Positions 61,860 to 64,000 of a stretch of DNA of 64,000 bases are shown piece after piece. The translations under genes and the position numbers were made by a program. Each line of letters opens with the position of its first letter. Position 1 is the first letter of the stretch. Location of the stretch: positions 1,426,001 to 1,490,000 of the forward strand of contig NC_041692.1 in NCBI RefSeq assembly GCF_900005765.1, given 5' to 3'. The stretch comes from Plasmodium relictum. Taxonomy: Eukaryota; Apicomplexa; Aconoidasida; Haemosporida; Plasmodiidae. The notes under the pieces were generated by a model. It was given only the letters and a program-made list of their open reading frames with translations, did not search any database and had not been told where the DNA came from.

Positions 61860-63272
61860 ATGATAGATAAAAAGAATCAAAATTTTAAAAAACAAAAGTT
61901 CTCTAAAGCGAAGAAAAAAAATAAAAATGGTGAAGCAAAAGTTAATCAAACATATAATAGATTCAGAACAAATATAAAAGTAAATAAGAAGCATAAATCC
62001 TTTAAAAATTTAAAAAAAAATGAATTAAAGTTTAATTATAAATTTAAAAATAAAAATAAAACACATTATAATAATAAATATAACATTAAAAACAAAATAC
62101 TAAGCAAAGATAATGATGATTACTACGAAAATTGTTATAGAAATTATACTTCTAGTGGCGATGATAACATACAAGATGGGAATAATTTAAACATGATTGA
62201 AAACAAAACAAGTGATTCAAATATGAAAAATGGCACAGTTGATTATGTTGATTATATGAATATGATAAGTTCTGATAAGAACAATTTATATAAAGTAAAA
62301 AAAGAATATGATGAAAATAACGATATAAATAATGAAAACGTATTTAAATTTTTTCTCTTATTTTCTCCTTTAGCTATAACTAGTATCAAAAACAAAAGTT
62401 GTTTAATTAATGCTGATGATCACTTGATATTTTTCGAAAAAAAATTAAGAAATCTTGAAAGTTTAGTAAAAATTGAAAAAAATGATAATAATAAAAAAAA
62501 TATAGAAAGAAAAATAGAAAGTATAAAAAACAAATTGGACAATATAAGACTTGATATATTATTTTTTACATTATTATGCTTAAGAGATAGTATTTTAAAT
62601 AAAAAACAAAGACTACAAATATATATTCATACAATTAATGGTTTATTAGTTTATGTTTCTCCTTTATTTCGTGTACCTAGGAATTTTACATTATTTAAAA
62701 AAGTTATGTTAAATTTATTGAAAAATGGCATAGTTCAAGATGATAACAAGCAAACACTTTTAAAAATTCTTCCACACTCAATAAAATATTATATGGGAAA
62801 TACAGTGTAATAATAATAATTTTTATAGTTTTATCAATACATAATATTTTTTTTTTTTTTTTGTTAAAATAAAGAATTAAATGCCTAAATATATTATTTA
62901 TATAATTTATTATTAATTATGAATAATTTAATAGTTATTTTATTTTTTTTTTTTTTTATTTACTATAATTTTTTAATATTTTTAATTTTAAAATTATGTT
63001 TTAATTACTTTTTTTTTTTTTTTAGGTGTGTTGGGATATCTAATAATGGTTTTCCTACAGATACTAAAAAATTTACTGACAAAGTAAAAAAAACAAATAA
63101 TGGATATTCATTTTTTGTATCTTTGTCAAGTATTTATGATGTAACAAAATTTATTGAAATAATAAAAAATAAAGAATCGGAAGAATTTTCATTCGACTAT
63201 CTTATTAGATTATCAGATTTAAAATTATCATCAACTACTATTTGTTCAAAGTTAACTCATTTTTTGAATTAA
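61860..63272 (+). CDS. EMG1: NEP1/EMG1-like SPOUT rRNA pseudouridine methyltransferase (divergent)
   Basis: Exon 1 at 61860-62806, intron 62807-63025 (GTAATAAT...TTTTAG), exon 2 at 63026-63272; 397 residues against ~250 in human EMG1. The first ~155 residues are a Lys/Asn extension. The NEP1 domain reads SCLINADDHLIFFEKKL (family LLN.DdH...L.K), a lysine-rich insert, then RLDILFFTLLCLRDSILN (family RPDI.HQ.LL.LlDSpLN), LQIYIHTINGLLVYVSPLFR and VPRNFTLFKKVMLNLL (family lqVyI.T..nvLieVnP..RiPRTf.rF.gLm.qLL). Exon 2 ends IRLSDLKLSSTTICSKLTHF (family iSiS.yPLSaa..C.Kl). The family's VGAxAHG SAM-loop is replaced by FVSLSSIYD, and several RNA-contact residues differ. NEP1 methylates N1 of a pseudouridine in helix 35 of 18S rRNA and also acts as an assembly factor, so a structural role may remain. 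Confidence 0.85.
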
Positions 63273-63560
63273 CAGGTAAAAATTAATTGTTAACATAAAT
63301 AAAAAAAACAAAAATTTTAAAAGATGTATTTAAAAAATTATTAAAAATAAGGGTTTAAACAAAAAAAGTAGAATAAAACAATAAAAAACAAAAAAAAAAA
63401 AAAGATGTATAAAAATATATGTCGTAAATTAAATAAATGGTGTATAACTAATGCAACTTAAAATATAAAAATTAGTATTTGCGTATTCTAATTTGTTATT
63501 TTTTTAGGTTATTATATGTTATTTAACAATTTAGATTTTACATTTTTTTAAGAATAATAT
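63273..63560. other. Convergent spacer NEP1-like / unidentified gene
   Basis: 288 AT-rich bases, no feature. Confidence 0.5.
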
Positions 63561-63754
63561 TTATTTATAATTTTTTTTTACATCGTCAAACATTGTAACG
63601 TACTTATTGATATGAACTAAAAATAAAAAATTTTAAATAAAAAATAAAACATATATAATTTTAAATAATTCAAAGATTATAATGTGTATGAATTTTTTTG
63701 TTATTCTTACTTCCAAAAAGATTGTGATCTTCAACTTTTTTTTCATTAGTATCG
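63561..63754 (-). CDS. Two 3'-terminal exons of an unidentified gene (5' part beyond or near the right edge)
   Basis: Last exon 63616-63561 and preceding exon 63754-63711, intron 63710-63617 (GTAAGA...TTTTTAG). Joined in frame they read DTNEKKVEDHNLFG then IHINKYVTMFDDVKKNYK and a stop. The acceptor before the first of these exons is TTTTTTATAG. Upstream sequence to 64000 has no clear coding exon, so the donor is probably outside the window or in a very short exon. The small size and non-low-complexity composition suggest a short conserved protein; I do not recognise it. The model rests only on frame and splice consensus. Confidence 0.4.
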
Positions 63755-64000
63755 CTATAAAAAACCTGAAGAAAATTAAAAACATAAAAAATAAAAGCAT
63801 TTTAGAGAGAATATAATTATAAATTAATAAATATAACAAGTAATAATTTCATAGAATAATAGTGTATAGAAAAAAAATAAAATAAAATCATGAAAAAACA
63901 GATATAACAATAATGGAATAAAATTACTCATATATAATAGTAAAAACGAATAAATAATAATTAACGATTAAAAAAAAAAAAAATGTATAATTCTGTATTA
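63755..64000. other. Right edge, probable intron or 5' flank of the partial minus-strand gene
   Basis: AT-rich with no supported coding sequence; poly-A run near 63970-63982. Confidence 0.35.

Noticed and set aside
1-64000. tRNA, rRNA, CRISPR, transposon, retroelement or viral sequences
   Set aside because: No cloverleaf-like segment, no G+C-rich RNA island, no spaced direct repeats, and no polymerase, capsid or transposase motif seen in any frame.

Overview
This is nuclear DNA from a malaria parasite (Plasmodium). The evidence is extreme A+T content, long poly-A/poly-T and TA tracts between genes, proteins rich in Asn and Lys with Asn homopolymers, short AT-rich introns with GT/AG ends, and unmistakable Plasmodium genes (vacuolar iron transporter, a GTP cyclohydrolase I with a long N-extension, apicoplast isoleucyl-tRNA synthetase). 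From memory, the order VIT - citrate/oxoglutarate carrier - L24 - GCH1 - BRO1 - PABP1 - ASF1 - cytochrome c haem lyase - apicoplast IleRS matches an internal, conserved part of P. falciparum chromosome 12. The species cannot be fixed from sequence alone; the very low G+C would suit an avian or P. falciparum-like lineage. There are no subtelomeric families, viral fossils, transposons, CRISPR arrays or recognisable tRNA/rRNA genes.

Layout. 1-3.3 kb: large unknown protein (-), running off the left edge. 4.5-5.6 kb: VIT (+, 2 exons). 6.9-7.9: mitochondrial citrate/oxoglutarate carrier (+). 8.3-9.0: organellar L24 (-). 9.6-10.7: GCH1 (+). 11.8-12.8: four-exon gene (-) ending in an I-PpoI-like zinc-loop motif. 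15.6-18.6: BRO1/ALIX-like protein (+, 5 exons). 22.0-24.4: PABP1 (+). 26.4-28.2: UTP18 (+). 29.8-30.7: ASF1 (+). 32.0-33.4: cytochrome c haem lyase (-, 5 exons). 34.5-38.6: Asn-rich protein (-) with an SLX4-like C-terminus. 39.5-40.4: mitochondrial-type L6 (+). 41.1-41.6: SF3B6/p14 (-). 42.5-47.8: giant RAP/HPR-like organellar RNA protein (-). 48.1-53.1: apicoplast IleRS (+). 53.3-57.2: SWI3/SMARCC-like chromatin protein (-). 59.0-63.3: three ribosome-biogenesis genes in a row (UTP23, FYV7-like, NEP1/EMG1-like). 63.6-64.0: 3' exons of an unidentified gene (-).

The genes are housekeeping and do not form an operon. Two themes recur. One is organelle gene expression and mitochondrial function (L24, L6, RAP protein, IleRS, haem lyase, carrier). 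The other is ribosome biogenesis (UTP18, UTP23, FYV7, NEP1). Chromatin and RNA factors (ASF1, SWI3-like, SF3B6, PABP1) are interspersed. Exon junctions were worked out by hand; every spliced model given keeps frame across all junctions with GT/AG borders. The most novel leads are the SLX4-like protein, the I-PpoI-like zinc-loop protein, and a NEP1 homologue whose SAM-binding loop is degenerate.
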